Shown here: in pieces, positions 7,369-15,786 of the stretch
Layout: every line of letters begins with the position of its first letter
Numbering within the stretch: the first letter of the stretch is position 1
Assembly (NCBI GenBank): GCA_044222225.1
Contig: JBGANR010000037.1
Coordinates: 1-23,023, forward strand
Direction: 5' to 3'
Length of the DNA: 23,023 nt
From: JBGANR01 sp044222225
Lineage (GTDB): Bacteria; Actinomycetota; Actinomycetes; Mycobacteriales; Mycobacteriaceae
Notes under the pieces: generated by a model
The model's input: the letters and a program-made list of their open reading frames with translations, nothing else
What the model was told of the DNA's origin: nothing
Databases searched by the model: none
Translations under genes and position numbers: made by a program

Positions 7369-9606
7369 TCAGCCGTCGTTGAACGCCGGGACATACGGCC
7401 GGCAGGGGTGACCGCGCAGGAAACCGCACAGCGGTTGCGGCCCGGCCGGGGCGACGCCGTCGAGCACCGGTAGCACAACGGACGATCCAGCCAGGTCGAC
7501 CACGACGTCCGTGCCGCCGGCGGGGGTGTCGAACTGCCAGGCCGACAGGTCGCCGCCCGGCGCCGAGAGCACGAGCCGGATGCGCGAGCCCTTGCGGAAG
7601 GCGTGCTGGACCGTCGGCAACGGGATGCGCAGCGTCGTGAATCCGGCGGGCAGCGGCTCGGCGACCGTGAAGTCGGGACGCATGTCGAGTTCGGTGGTGC
7701 CGGCGGCGGGACGTCGGAAGCTCGACCGCAGCACACCCGTCGCGACGTGGGTCTCGACGCCGCCGGGCGCGACCTCGGTGAGCGTCGCCTGCAGGTCCAC
7801 CACCGGGGCCGACGCCCGGATCCGCAGGTCGACCGAACCGGGCCCGAGCAGCACCGTGTCGGCGGCCAGCGGCGCGCCGAGGAAGCCGGCGCCGCTGCGT
7901 CCGGGCGGACGTCGCCAGTCGTAGGCGGGATGCGGCCCCCACGACTCCACCGTGCGCCGGACCTCGCGGAACATGCTCGGCGGCCGCGTCGCGGGGTCCG
8001 GCCGGAAGGCCAGCTCGCCGGGGGACACCCGGCTCTGCAACCGACCGCCCGGGGCGGTGAACAGCCTGGTCGGGACCACTTCCCGCGGCGGCCAGGCGTC
8101 GAACGACCGCTGCCAGCGCGACGAGCTGCCGCCCGGCCCGGCCTTGCCCGCACCGTTCTCATAGAGCGCCCAGACCCGCGGCGTCTCGGCGCGGAAGCGC
8201 GCGGCCGTCGCGGCGTCAGGGGCGTCGGTGAAGCGCAGCGGCGGGATCTCCTGCGCCGGCGCCATCGTCATGAAGGCCAGCCCGCGGCCCAGCTCTGCGC
8301 CCGCGCCCTGCGGCCGCGGCGGCCGACCCGCGACGAAGATCTGCAGGAACTCGGCCCAGCGCGCCAGGATCTGCGGGCCCATCGAGTCGGGGTGCGGCCC
8401 GTTGATGACGTTGATCCAGACGTCCCGCTTGCCGTCGAACAGGCGCAGCAGGTTCGTCCACTGCGAGCCGGTCTGCTCGTCGGCGCTCGTGCCGGCGATG
8501 AACACCGGCACGTCGATCTTCTCGGTGAGCTCGGGGATCGACCGCTGCCGATACACCGACGCGCTGCGCAGCGGATTGGCACGCACCACCTCGAACGGGT
8601 CCTGCGTCTGCAGGCGCAACCGCTGGTTGTCGCGGCAGACGCGGTCGCCGCGCCGGATCTGCTCGATCGCCCACTTCTGGCCGCCCGCCGGCGCCGGCGC
8701 GGCGTGCTCGAGTCGCTGTTTGAGCCACGAGTTCGCGAAGCCGCGGTTGAACATGCCGCCCGGCATGCCCGTCGAGTAGAGGTCGTCCGTCGTGCTCATC
8801 GGCGTGATCGCCGCGAGATGCGGCGGCCGCAGCCCCGCGACGTACATCTGGCTGATCCCGGAGAACGAGACCCCGACCATGCCGACCTTGCCGCCGGCCA
8901 CCCAACTCTGCCGGCCCGCGATCTCGACGGCGTCGTAACCGTCCGCCGCAGCCTGCCGGTCGAAGAGCCCGAAATCGCCTCCGCTGCACCCGCTGCCGCG
9001 CATCTGCACGATCACCGACGCGAACCCGAGCAGCTGCGGAGCGACCGTCGTCCCGAGGATCACCGACGCCACCGGAGTGTCCGCGACCGGTTTGCGCACC
9101 GCTCCGGACGCCGCGCCGAGCAGCGGATCGCCCGGCGCGGCGGCCGCATAGCCGGAGTACTCGATCACCGTGGGGAACGGGCCGTCGGAGAGCTTCCTGC
9201 CCCACGGCAGCCGGACGGTCGCAGCGAGTGTCACGCCGTCGCGCATCCGGATGTAGTTGAGGCCCTCGTGCAGCGTCTGCCCCTCGTATAGCGACACCGG
9301 CGGCCGGTCGTCCTCGCCCGTGACGACGACGTCCGCGCCGGTGCCCGACGTCTCGAAGCGGTAGCGGCCCGGGTCGAGGTCGCGGACGAGGAACGAGCCC
9401 AGGCGATCGACGGCGCCGCGGCCGGCCTCCGCGCCGCCGGCCGTCACGAGCCGGACCTGCGCGCCGGGCGTCGCCCCCGTCACCCAGGCCTGCCCGACGC
9501 CGCCGCCCGCCTCGAGCCTCGGCTCGGCCGCCGCCGGCACGGCGAGCACGCCGATCGTCGCCAGCACACCGGCCACGACCACGCCGAAGCGTCGCCAGGT
9601 CGCCAT
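7369..9606 (-). CDS. Secreted CocE/X-Pro dipeptidyl-peptidase (S15-like) alpha/beta hydrolase
   Basis: A 745-residue exported serine hydrolase of the CocE/PepX (peptidase S15) type, acting on peptides or esters outside the cell. A classical signal peptide (MATWRRFG, hydrophobic core, cleavage after AVPAAA near residue 27) precedes a small beta-rich N-terminal segment. Then come the alpha/beta hydrolase domain with oxyanion region QMRGSGCSGG (201-210), nucleophile motif GVSFSG with Ser247, likely acid Asp376 (GTSADEQTG) and His405 (NGPHPDS), and a C-terminal PepX_C-like jelly-roll. Cysteines near 323, 207 and at the C-terminus (PLCGFLRGHPC) suit an oxidising location. ATG 9606 has an AGGGGAG-type ribosome site. 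It is the last gene of the TetR-led operon, 39 bp after the lactone oxidase. Whether it is a peptidase, cocaine-esterase-like or cephalosporin-acylase-like enzyme is not decidable. Confidence 0.87.
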   Translation of the reverse strand: MATWRRFGVVVAGVLATIGVLAVPAAAEPRLEAGGGVGQAWVTGATPGAQVRLVTAGGAEAGRGAVDRLGSFLVRDLDPGRYRFETSGTGADVVVTGEDDRPPVSLYEGQTLHEGLNYIRMRDGVTLAATVRLPWGRKLSDGPFPTVIEYSGYAAAAPGDPLLGAASGAVRKPVADTPVASVILGTTVAPQLLGFASVIVQMRGSGCSGGDFGLFDRQAAADGYDAVEIAGRQSWVAGGKVGMVGVSFSGISQMYVAGLRPPHLAAITPMSTTDDLYSTGMPGGMFNRGFANSWLKQRLEHAAPAPAGGQKWAIEQIRRGDRVCRDNQRLRLQTQDPFEVVRANPLRSASVYRQRSIPELTEKIDVPVFIAGTSADEQTGSQWTNLLRLFDGKRDVWINVINGPHPDSMGPQILARWAEFLQIFVAGRPPRPQGAGAELGRGLAFMTMAPAQEIPPLRFTDAPDAATAARFRAETPRVWALYENGAGKAGPGGSSSRWQRSFDAWPPREVVPTRLFTAPGGRLQSRVSPGELAFRPDPATRPPSMFREVRRTVESWGPHPAYDWRRPPGRSGAGFLGAPLAADTVLLGPGSVDLRIRASAPVVDLQATLTEVAPGGVETHVATGVLRSSFRRPAAGTTELDMRPDFTVAEPLPAGFTTLRIPLPTVQHAFRKGSRIRLVLSAPGGDLSAWQFDTPAGGTDVVVDLAGSSVVLPVLDGVAPAGPQPLCGFLRGHPCRPYVPAFNDG

Positions 9607-9645
9607 GGGTCTCCCCTTCCCACGGCCCGACTCCGCGAACTCCGA

Positions 9646-10956
9646 TCAGTCCCCGAGCACGTGCGCGAGATAGTCGTTGCCGAACGTCCGATCGGGGTCG
9701 AACCGCTCCCGCACACCGGCGAACTCGTCGAACCGCGGGTACGCGGCCCGTAGATCGCCGGCGGTGCGGGTGTGCATCTTGCCCCAGTGCGGACGTCCGC
9801 CCATGCCGAAGAGCAGCTCCTCGACGCGGGCGAAATAGTCGTCGACCGGATCCCGGTGGTAGCGGTGCACGGCGATGTACCCCGTCGCACGGCCGGACGC
9901 CGTCGACAGCGCGAGATCGTCGGCCGCCGCGGCACGCACCTCGACGGGGAAGCTCACACGCCAGCCGCCCTCGGCGACGAGGGCACGCAGCCGCCGCAGC
10001 GCCTCGGGCATGTCGGCCAACGCGATCGCATACTCCATCTCCCGGAACCGGACGTTGCGGTCGTGAGCATAGACCGTGTGCGAGGCGTCCGTCACGGTTC
10101 CGTCGGAGACGACCGACGCGGCGAACCGGTTGAGACGCGGCGTCACGGCCGGGAAACGTGCCCCGATCTCGGACAACGCCCGCAGCGCATGGTTGCTGAC
10201 GAACTCCTCGTCGACGTACCGCCGGAGGCGTCCGGGCCGCTCCTGCGGCGTCGACGCCGGCAGCCGGGTGCCGAACGACGCGAGCGCGACGTCGGTGTGC
10301 GGGAACCAGAAGAACTCGTAGTGATCGTTGTCACGGACGTCGTCGAGGAAGGAGTCGATGGCCTCGTCGGCGGGGCGGGCGCGCTCGTCGCGCCGGACGG
10401 CGAAGCTCGGCACCAGCCGCAGCGTCACCTCGGTGACGACGCCGAGCGCCCCGAGCCCGACGGCGGCCGACGCGAGGTCGGGGTCGTCCGCACCGAGCCG
10501 GCGGACGTCGCCGCGGCCGTCGACCAGCGTCAGGCCCGTGACCTGCGTCGACAGCCCACCGAAACCGCCGCCGGTGCCGTGCGTGCCGGTGGCGATCGCG
10601 CCGGAGATCGTCTGCCGGTCGATATCGCCGAGATTCTCCATCGCCAGCCCGTGCGCCCCGAGCAGCCGGGGCACGACATGCAGCGGGGTGCCGGCGGCGA
10701 GCGTCGCGGTGCGCGCCGCGGCGTCGACGGCGATCAGGCCGGTCATGTGCGTCAGGTCGAGCTGCACCCCGGGCGCGAGCGCGATGCCGCTGAAGCTGTG
10801 CCCCGACCCGACGGCCTTGACGCGCAGCCCGTCCCGGCGAGCCGCGGCGATCGCGTCGACGACGTCACCGGTGGTGCCGACATACGCGACGCGCGCGGGC
10901 GTGATGGCCTGGGTGCGGGCCCAGTTTCGCCAGGTCCGGTAGCTCTCTCGTCTCAC
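9646..10956 (-). CDS. FAD-linked aldonolactone oxidase (D-arabinono-1,4-lactone oxidase / L-gulonolactone dehydrogenase-like)
   Basis: A 436-residue flavoprotein of the vanillyl-alcohol-oxidase superfamily expected to oxidise an aldono-1,4-lactone or sugar alcohol. The N-terminal FAD_binding_4 domain has VGSGHSFSG, whose His53 is the position that carries FAD covalently in several relatives, plus GDIDRQTISGAIATGTHGTG for FAD pyrophosphate binding. The C-terminal ALO domain has the diagnostic HWGK at 390-393, and the protein ends with DPDRTFGNDYL, also typical. From memory, the overall pattern closely resembles M. tuberculosis Rv1771. The start is GTG 10956, with AGGAGGG six bases upstream. 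It lies 58 bp downstream of the deaminase/aldolase-like gene in the same operon. The physiological substrate is uncertain. Confidence 0.9.
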   Translation of the reverse strand: MRRESYRTWRNWARTQAITPARVAYVGTTGDVVDAIAAARRDGLRVKAVGSGHSFSGIALAPGVQLDLTHMTGLIAVDAAARTATLAAGTPLHVVPRLLGAHGLAMENLGDIDRQTISGAIATGTHGTGGGFGGLSTQVTGLTLVDGRGDVRRLGADDPDLASAAVGLGALGVVTEVTLRLVPSFAVRRDERARPADEAIDSFLDDVRDNDHYEFFWFPHTDVALASFGTRLPASTPQERPGRLRRYVDEEFVSNHALRALSEIGARFPAVTPRLNRFAASVVSDGTVTDASHTVYAHDRNVRFREMEYAIALADMPEALRRLRALVAEGGWRVSFPVEVRAAAADDLALSTASGRATGYIAVHRYHRDPVDDYFARVEELLFGMGGRPHWGKMHTRTAGDLRAAYPRFDEFAGVRERFDPDRTFGNDYLAHVLGD

Positions 10957-11014
10957 TGGACACCCTCCTGATCCGGGCCGGTACGGCCTGCGCCGACCGG
11001 CCTCGGCGCCACGT

Positions 11015-12301
11015 CTACAGGAAACACCGGCCCTCGCCGCGGTACGTCGGCACCTCCCCCACGGCGACGCCGCCGGCCACGAGCAGCGCCGTGCGGACGT
11101 GCTCGCACACCTCGCCCGATTTCGCGTGCCGGAACCACACCGTGTCGCCCGCCTGCAGCCGACGCGCCGCGCGGCCGGCCAGCGGCGTCTGCACCTCGCC
11201 GGCGGCCTCCCGCCCCAGGTAGCGCAGCCCCTCCAGCCACACCGGACGCGGCAGCCTGTCGGCGCCGGGCGGCCCGGAGGCGATCCAGCCGCCGCCGTGG
11301 CAGGTCGCGATACGCGGCGACGGCTTGCGCGCGACGGCCAACCCGAACGCCGCGGCCGGCGCGGGCGTGAACGCGCGATAGCCGTCGAAGAAGTGGCCGC
11401 CGAGCAGCCCGCTGCCGAAGGCGAGGTCGGTGACGGCGGGGTCGGCGGCCGTCCACTCCAGCGAACCGGTGCCGCCGCCGTTGACGAACTCCAGGTCGGC
11501 GACCTGCGCCAACGCCGCGACCTGCGCGGCGCGGCGGCCGACGAGCTCGTCGCGGGAGGCGTCCTGCAGCGTCCGGACGACGCGGCTCGTCGCCAACCCT
11601 GTGACGGATCGATTCCGCAAGCTCCATCTCCCGGCCGGGACGGGGCGCGCCGCGTCGCCGATCCCGGCGAGCTGTGCCTCGTAGCTCATCGCGCCCACCA
11701 GCCGTACCCCCGGCCGCGCCGCGACGGCCTCGGCGAGCTCGCGCGCCTCACCCACCTCGTGCACCGGCGAGCGATGCACTCCGACCAGCCCGAACACCCG
11801 GCTGCGGTAGGACGCGTCGAGGTCGATCGCAACGCGCAGCTCCCGTCGCCTGCCCGCGGGGACCGTGCCGCGTGCGGCGTCGATGATGTCGAGGTGGGCG
11901 ACGGAGTCGACGAGCAGCGTCACGGTCGTGGCGGCGTCGGTGCTCGTCAGTTCGGCGATCTCGGCGGGGTCGACGCTCGGGTAGCCGACGAGGACGTCGA
12001 CGCCCGGCCGGTGCCGGACCAGCCACAACGCCTCGGCCAGGTCGTAGGCGAGCAGGCTCGTGACGGCGTCGAGCTCGAGCGCCGCCTCGATCACCGCGCG
12101 GATCCGTACGGACTTCGTGGCCAGCCGCAGCGGCCGGCCGCCGGCCCGGCGCACGAGGTCGGCGGCGTTGTGCCGCAGCGCGTCGAGCTCCACGACGAAC
12201 GCCGGACGCGCCCGGCCCGACGCCGCGGCGTCGATGGACTCCCAGTAGCCCTGCGGGTCGTCGCGCCAACGAGTCGTCCCCGGGCCGTCGAGATCGATCA
12301 C
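11015..12301 (-). CDS. PLP-dependent amino acid deaminase/aldolase (alanine-racemase-fold, D-threonine-aldolase-like)
   Basis: A 428-residue protein with an alanine-racemase-type N-terminal barrel. PAFVVELDALRHNAADL is the usual first strand and helix, and Lys63 in RLATKSVR is the expected pyridoxal-phosphate Schiff-base lysine. FVNGGGTGS and FGSGLLGG resemble phosphate-binding and substrate loops. The C-terminal part (AGDTVWFRHAKSGEVCEH...YRGEGRCFL) resembles the D-serine-dehydratase/D-threonine-aldolase C-terminal domain, which in that family binds a metal through His and Cys. Such proteins are usually annotated as amino acid deaminase/aldolase; activity on a D-hydroxy amino acid is inference. 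GTG 12301 has GGAGG five bases upstream. It lies 22 bp after the TetR gene, and conserved neighbourhood with a lactone oxidase is common in actinobacteria to my recollection. Confidence 0.85.
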   Translation of the reverse strand: MIDLDGPGTTRWRDDPQGYWESIDAAASGRARPAFVVELDALRHNAADLVRRAGGRPLRLATKSVRIRAVIEAALELDAVTSLLAYDLAEALWLVRHRPGVDVLVGYPSVDPAEIAELTSTDAATTVTLLVDSVAHLDIIDAARGTVPAGRRRELRVAIDLDASYRSRVFGLVGVHRSPVHEVGEARELAEAVAARPGVRLVGAMSYEAQLAGIGDAARPVPAGRWSLRNRSVTGLATSRVVRTLQDASRDELVGRRAAQVAALAQVADLEFVNGGGTGSLEWTAADPAVTDLAFGSGLLGGHFFDGYRAFTPAPAAAFGLAVARKPSPRIATCHGGGWIASGPPGADRLPRPVWLEGLRYLGREAAGEVQTPLAGRAARRLQAGDTVWFRHAKSGEVCEHVRTALLVAGGVAVGEVPTYRGEGRCFL

Positions 12302-12323
12302 GTGCCCCTCCGTTCCGGCGCCG

Positions 12324-12971
12324 TCAGCCGGGCTTTCTCAGGTACCCGAGGAACATCCTGCCGAAGGTCTCCGCGACGCGTCTGGCCTCGGCCGTGTCGG
12401 CGGCGAGGAGGATGCGCATGAGCACGCCGTCGCCCGCGGCGACGAAGACGGGGGCGAGCGTCTCGTGCGGCTCGACGAACTCGACGTCGTAGAGCTCTTC
12501 GACGAGCTTCATGAGTGTGACGGCCATCGCGTCGTACCGGGCGTAGGACGCCGCGGCCAGACCCGCGAGCCCGGGTGTGCGGCTGGCGTACTCGGCGATG
12601 CCGAGCATGGCGCGTTCGCGCTCGCTGTTGCGGGCGAGGAACTCGACGTATGCGGTGAATCCCACCGTCATCGCGTCTTCGGCGGTGCCGCGGGCCTCGA
12701 TCGGACGCGCCCGCATCTGATCGGCGAGCTCCACCATCAACTCGCTCGCGATCACCGTGCCCTGCGAGACGAGCTCGGCGAACAGCGCCTCCCGGTTGGG
12801 GTAGGCGTAGAAGAACGACGCCTGACTGATCCCGGCCGCCGACGCCACCCGCCGTGTCGTCGCCGCCTCGACGCCGCCCTCCGCGATGAGCTTGAAGGCG
12901 ACGTCGACGAGTTGTCGCCGTCGCGCTTGTACCGATCGGCGTTCTCCGCCGCTTTCTCGACCACCCGACAT
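12324..12971 (-). CDS. TetR-family transcriptional regulator
   Basis: A 215-residue repressor-type regulator. The N-terminal TetR_N helix-turn-helix covers about residues 20-65 (LVDVAFKLIAEGGVEAATTRR, then VASAAGISQASFFYAYPNREALF). The all-helical ligand domain follows; it shows no sequence feature naming its ligand. It is the first gene of the minus-strand operon that includes the deaminase/aldolase, lactone oxidase and secreted hydrolase, so it probably controls that operon and itself, and perhaps the divergent SDR gene. ATG 12971 has no Shine-Dalgarno sequence but sits six bases after a TAACCT -10 element, consistent with a leaderless mRNA. Confidence 0.92.
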   Translation of the reverse strand: MSGGRESGGERRSVQARRRQLVDVAFKLIAEGGVEAATTRRVASAAGISQASFFYAYPNREALFAELVSQGTVIASELMVELADQMRARPIEARGTAEDAMTVGFTAYVEFLARNSERERAMLGIAEYASRTPGLAGLAAASYARYDAMAVTLMKLVEELYDVEFVEPHETLAPVFVAAGDGVLMRILLAADTAEARRVAETFGRMFLGYLRKPG

Positions 12972-12977
12972 GGCCGC

Positions 12978-12983
12978 AGGTTA
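12978..12983 (-). promoter_or_regulatory. -10 element for leaderless TetR transcript
   Basis: TAACCT on the minus strand, six bases before ATG 12971, with no ribosome site between. This is the spacing expected when transcription starts at the A of the start codon. No good -35 is visible. Confidence 0.45.
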
Positions 12984-13003
12984 GTCGTTGAAGTCACGGT
13001 GAG

Positions 13004-13031
13004 CCGACGTCGTTTGTCACGAATACGTCGG
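13004..13031. promoter_or_regulatory. Candidate operator between divergent TetR and SDR genes
   Basis: CCGACGT (13004-13010) and ACGTCGG (13025-13031) form perfect 7-bp arms 14 bp apart, upstream of the TetR -10. The position fits autoregulation, but the motif is GC-rich and the gap is long for a TetR site, so it may be chance. Confidence 0.22.
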
Positions 13032-13088
13032 TGTAAACGGACGATATCCGCCGCACCTCGCATCAAGCCCGGACCGGTACCGGCGCGG

Positions 13089-13167
13089 CGCGTCATATCG
13101 GGAGCCTCTGCCGACCTTCGCGACGATTATTGTCGCGAGGCGCGTCAGGGGCTACCGATACGACGCC
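13089..13167 (-). repeat. 79-bp palindromic repeat element, copy 1
   Basis: Read on the minus strand it aligns without gaps to copy 2 (21561-21639): 60 of 79 positions agree by my count. The first 20 bases are identical, the last 18 agree except one, and a central 17-base palindrome (GCGACAATAATCGTCGC) differs at one site; nearly all other differences fall in the two spacers. The ends are 18-bp terminal inverted repeats (15 of 18 paired: CGCGTCATATCGGGAGCC against GGCTACCGATACGACGCC). It lies between the divergent TetR and SDR genes and ends 23 bp before the SDR start, so it may carry or displace that gene's control region. MITE-like or REP-like nature is inference. Confidence 0.8.
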
Positions 13168-13190
13168 GTCCATCTGGTAAGCACACGGGC

Positions 13191-13874
13191 ATGGCCACAG
13201 CACTCATCACCGGGGCGAGTCGCGGCGTCGGCGCGGCGATCGCCCGGGAGCTCGCCGCCGATCACGACCTGCTGCTCGGCGGTCGCCCGTCGCCGCGGCT
13301 CGACGCGCTCGCCGCCGACCTGGGCGCCGTCGCGTGGCCCGTCGAACTCACCGACGACGCGGAGATCGCCGCCGCAGCCACACCGATCGAATCGCTGGAC
13401 GTCCTCGTGCACAGCGCCGGCCTCGCCTCGCTCGGATCCGTCGCCGAGACCCCCGCCGCCGAATGGCGCCGGCTCATGGAGGTCAATCTGTTCGCCGTCG
13501 TCGAGACGACGCGCCGGCTGCTGCCCGCGCTGCGCGCCGCCGGCGGGCACGTCGTCGTCATCAATTCCGGCGCCGGACGGCACGTCCGACCCGGATGGGG
13601 CGCCTACGCGGCGACGAAACACGCCGTCCGCGCCTTCGCCGACGCCCTCCGCGAGGAGGAACCGACGCTGCGGGTGACGTCCGTCTACCCCGGACGCGTC
13701 GACACCGACATGCAGCGCGACCTGCACGACGTCGAGGGCCGACCCTACGATCCGGGCGTGCTCATCCGCCCCGAGAGCATCGCCGCCGCGGTGGGGCACC
13801 TCGTCCGGGCGCCGCGGGACGCGCTCATCACCGAGTTGGACGTCCGCCCGACGCCCCGGAACCGACGGCCATGA
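13191..13874 (+). CDS. Short-chain dehydrogenase/reductase (SDR)
   Basis: A 227-residue classical SDR, slightly short for the family (about 250). It is an NAD(P)(H)-dependent oxidoreductase with the dinucleotide motif TGASRGVG (7-14), a variant of the NNAG motif (HSAG, 74-77), and the catalytic Ser126, Tyr139 and Lys143 in YAATK. YPGRVDTDMQ is the usual post-catalytic loop. The Arg after TGAS suggests NADPH preference (inference). The upstream frame is open much further, but homology begins at ATG 13191, which has only a weak ribosome site (GGTAAG). The 3' end overlaps the next gene by ATGA, indicating translational coupling with the membrane hydrolase. Substrate unknown. Confidence 0.9.
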   Translation: MATALITGASRGVGAAIARELAADHDLLLGGRPSPRLDALAADLGAVAWPVELTDDAEIAAAATPIESLDVLVHSAGLASLGSVAETPAAEWRRLMEVNLFAVVETTRRLLPALRAAGGHVVVINSGAGRHVRPGWGAYAATKHAVRAFADALREEEPTLRVTSVYPGRVDTDMQRDLHDVEGRPYDPGVLIRPESIAAAVGHLVRAPRDALITELDVRPTPRNRRP

Positions 13875-15784
13875 CCAGCGAGGCGACAGACGACCGCGAA
13901 GCGACGGCAGAGGTACGTGCCCCGGAGCGCGGCGAGCATCCGGGCGACGATCAGGCCGCGCCGGCCGACGATCAGGCCGCGCCAGCCGAGGACCAGGCGG
14001 ACGACCCGGCCGTCCACGCCTACCGCGCGGCCCTCGACATGCTCGAGACCTTCCCGCAGTTCGTGCTCGCCAACGCGCTCCTCGCCGCGCGCCGGCACCC
14101 CGCGGCGCTCTGGTTCATCCGGCTGCTGCGGCTCGACTTCACCGGCATCTCCGTGGGGACGCTGTTCTACTGCTGGTCGCTGACGCCGTCGCTGCTGCCC
14201 CGCGACTGGCTCTTCCAGGGGCTCGTCGGCGGCATCACCTGGGCGCTCGGCTACGCCGCGGGCGTCGCGCTGGGTTGGCTGCTCGACCGCTACTACCTGC
14301 AGCATCAGCGATGGTGGCCACTGCCGCGTCCGATCAAGCTGTGGCTGCAGACGCTCGTCGTCGTGGCCATCGTCGTCGCCGTCCCGGTGATGCTGACGCA
14401 GTCGGCGCGCTGGCAACGCGAGCTCGCCGGGCTCATGGGCATCGAGGGCTCGGCGACGCCCGGCTACCTGCGGACGGCGATCATCGCCGCCCTCGTCGCC
14501 GCGGCCGCGATCGCCGGCTGGCGCGTCCTGGCCGACCTGGTCAAATTCGTCGCACGCACACTCAAACGCCTGCTGCGCATTCCGGACGGCCTGGCCCGCC
14601 TGGCCGGGCTCGTCATCGTCGCGGCGTCCGTGGCGGCCCTGTTCGACGGCGTCCTGCTGCGCGGCGCGGTGTCGGTCATCGACACCCTGTCGATCTCGAC
14701 GAGCCACGGCAACCGGCCCGGGGTGGTCAGCCCGACGCGTCCGGAGCGGTCCGGCAGCCCCGAATCGGTGGCCGCGTGGAACACGCTCGGCTACGAGGGC
14801 AGGCGGTTCGCCGCCGGCGGGCTGCACGCCGAGCAGCTCGCCTCCCTCTCCGGACGCCCCTCGAAGGAGCCGGTGCGGGTCTACGTCGGCGTCGAGTCGG
14901 CGCCGACCGCCGAGGAGCGGATGGCGCTGGTCACCCGCGAGTTGGAGCGGACGGGCGCCTTCGACCGCCGGGCCGTCTTCGTCATCCCGACGACCGGCAC
15001 CGGCTGGGTCAACTCGACGACCGCGCGGGCCATCGACCTCATGTACGACGGCGACGTCGCCGTCGTCGCGGCGCAGTACTCCTATCTGCCGAGCGCGGCG
15101 TCGTTCCTGCTCGACCGGGCGGCGGCCGCCGAAGCGGGGCGCCAACTCGTCGACACGGTCATCGCCGCCCGCTCCGCGCGGCCGGCCGGCAAGCGTTCCA
15201 AGCTGTACGTCTACGGCGAGAGCCTCGGCACCCAGGCCGGCGAGGGCGCGTTCGCCGACATGGCGGACATCCGCGCGAAGGTCGACGGCGTGCTCTGGGT
15301 GGGGCCGCCGAACTCCAACCGGATCTGGCGCACCTACGTGGACCGCCGCGACCCCGGCACCACCGAGGCCGACCCCGCCTACGCCAACGGGCTGTTCCTC
15401 CGGTTCGCGACCAGCGGCTCGGAGGTGCGACGCGCCCGCGGACCCTGGATGACGCCACGCGTGCTGTACATCCAGCACGCGTCCGACCCGGTGGTGTGGT
15501 GGGATACCCGGCTCATCTTCGAGCGCCCGAACTGGCTCGAAGAGCCGCCCGGACGCGACCGGCTGCCGTCGATGCGCTGGTTCCCGATCGTCACGTTCTG
15601 GCAGGTCTCCGCCGACCTCGCCAACGCCGCCGGCGTCCCCGACGGCCACGGCCACAACTACGGCGACGCCGTGCTCGACGGCCTCGTCTCCATCGCCGCC
15701 CCCGAGCGCTGGGCACCCTTCGACACCGAGCGCGTCCGGCTGGCGTTGCATGCGACGGCCGATGTCGACGGCCAGGAGAAGTGA
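13871..15784 (+). CDS. Membrane-anchored alpha/beta hydrolase (Abhydrolase_9 / Rv1069c-like)
   Basis: A 637-residue protein whose ATG overlaps the SDR stop by four bases. The first ~50 residues are acidic and low-complexity, with a short DDQAAPA repeat. Several membrane helices follow (about 95-300: SVGTLFYCWSLTPSLLP, GGITWALGYAAGVALGWLL, a VVVAIVVAVPVML helix, AAIAGW, and LAGLVIVAASVAALF). The C-terminal domain is a predicted serine hydrolase with YGESLGTQ (nucleophile Ser451), Asp539 in QHASDPVVWW and His593/His595 in GHGHNYG. This matches the actinobacterial PF15420/PF10081 family exemplified by M. tuberculosis Rv1069c, whose substrate is not established to my knowledge; a role in envelope lipid or wax-ester metabolism is speculation. 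Stop at 15782-15784, just before the 22-bp repeat array. Confidence 0.85.
   Translation: MTSEATDDREATAEVRAPERGEHPGDDQAAPADDQAAPAEDQADDPAVHAYRAALDMLETFPQFVLANALLAARRHPAALWFIRLLRLDFTGISVGTLFYCWSLTPSLLPRDWLFQGLVGGITWALGYAAGVALGWLLDRYYLQHQRWWPLPRPIKLWLQTLVVVAIVVAVPVMLTQSARWQRELAGLMGIEGSATPGYLRTAIIAALVAAAAIAGWRVLADLVKFVARTLKRLLRIPDGLARLAGLVIVAASVAALFDGVLLRGAVSVIDTLSISTSHGNRPGVVSPTRPERSGSPESVAAWNTLGYEGRRFAAGGLHAEQLASLSGRPSKEPVRVYVGVESAPTAEERMALVTRELERTGAFDRRAVFVIPTTGTGWVNSTTARAIDLMYDGDVAVVAAQYSYLPSAASFLLDRAAAAEAGRQLVDTVIAARSARPAGKRSKLYVYGESLGTQAGEGAFADMADIRAKVDGVLWVGPPNSNRIWRTYVDRRDPGTTEADPAYANGLFLRFATSGSEVRRARGPWMTPRVLYIQHASDPVVWWDTRLIFERPNWLEEPPGRDRLPSMRWFPIVTFWQVSADLANAAGVPDGHGHNYGDAVLDGLVSIAAPERWAPFDTERVRLALHATADVDGQEK
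13946..14008 (+). repeat. In-frame 21-bp repeat (about 3 units) in the hydrolase N-terminus
   Basis: Units starting at 13946, 13967 and 13988 (GACGATCAGGCCGCGCCGGC and variants) have a 21-bp period and encode DDQAAPA, DDQAAPA and a degenerate EDQADDP. It looks like slippage-type expansion of a disordered acidic N-terminal tail; copy number may vary between strains. Confidence 0.7.
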
Positions 15785-15786
15785 GG

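Noticed and set aside
13745..15751. 668-codon minus-strand open frame
   Set aside because: Antisense to the membrane hydrolase with its catalytic motifs; shadow frame.
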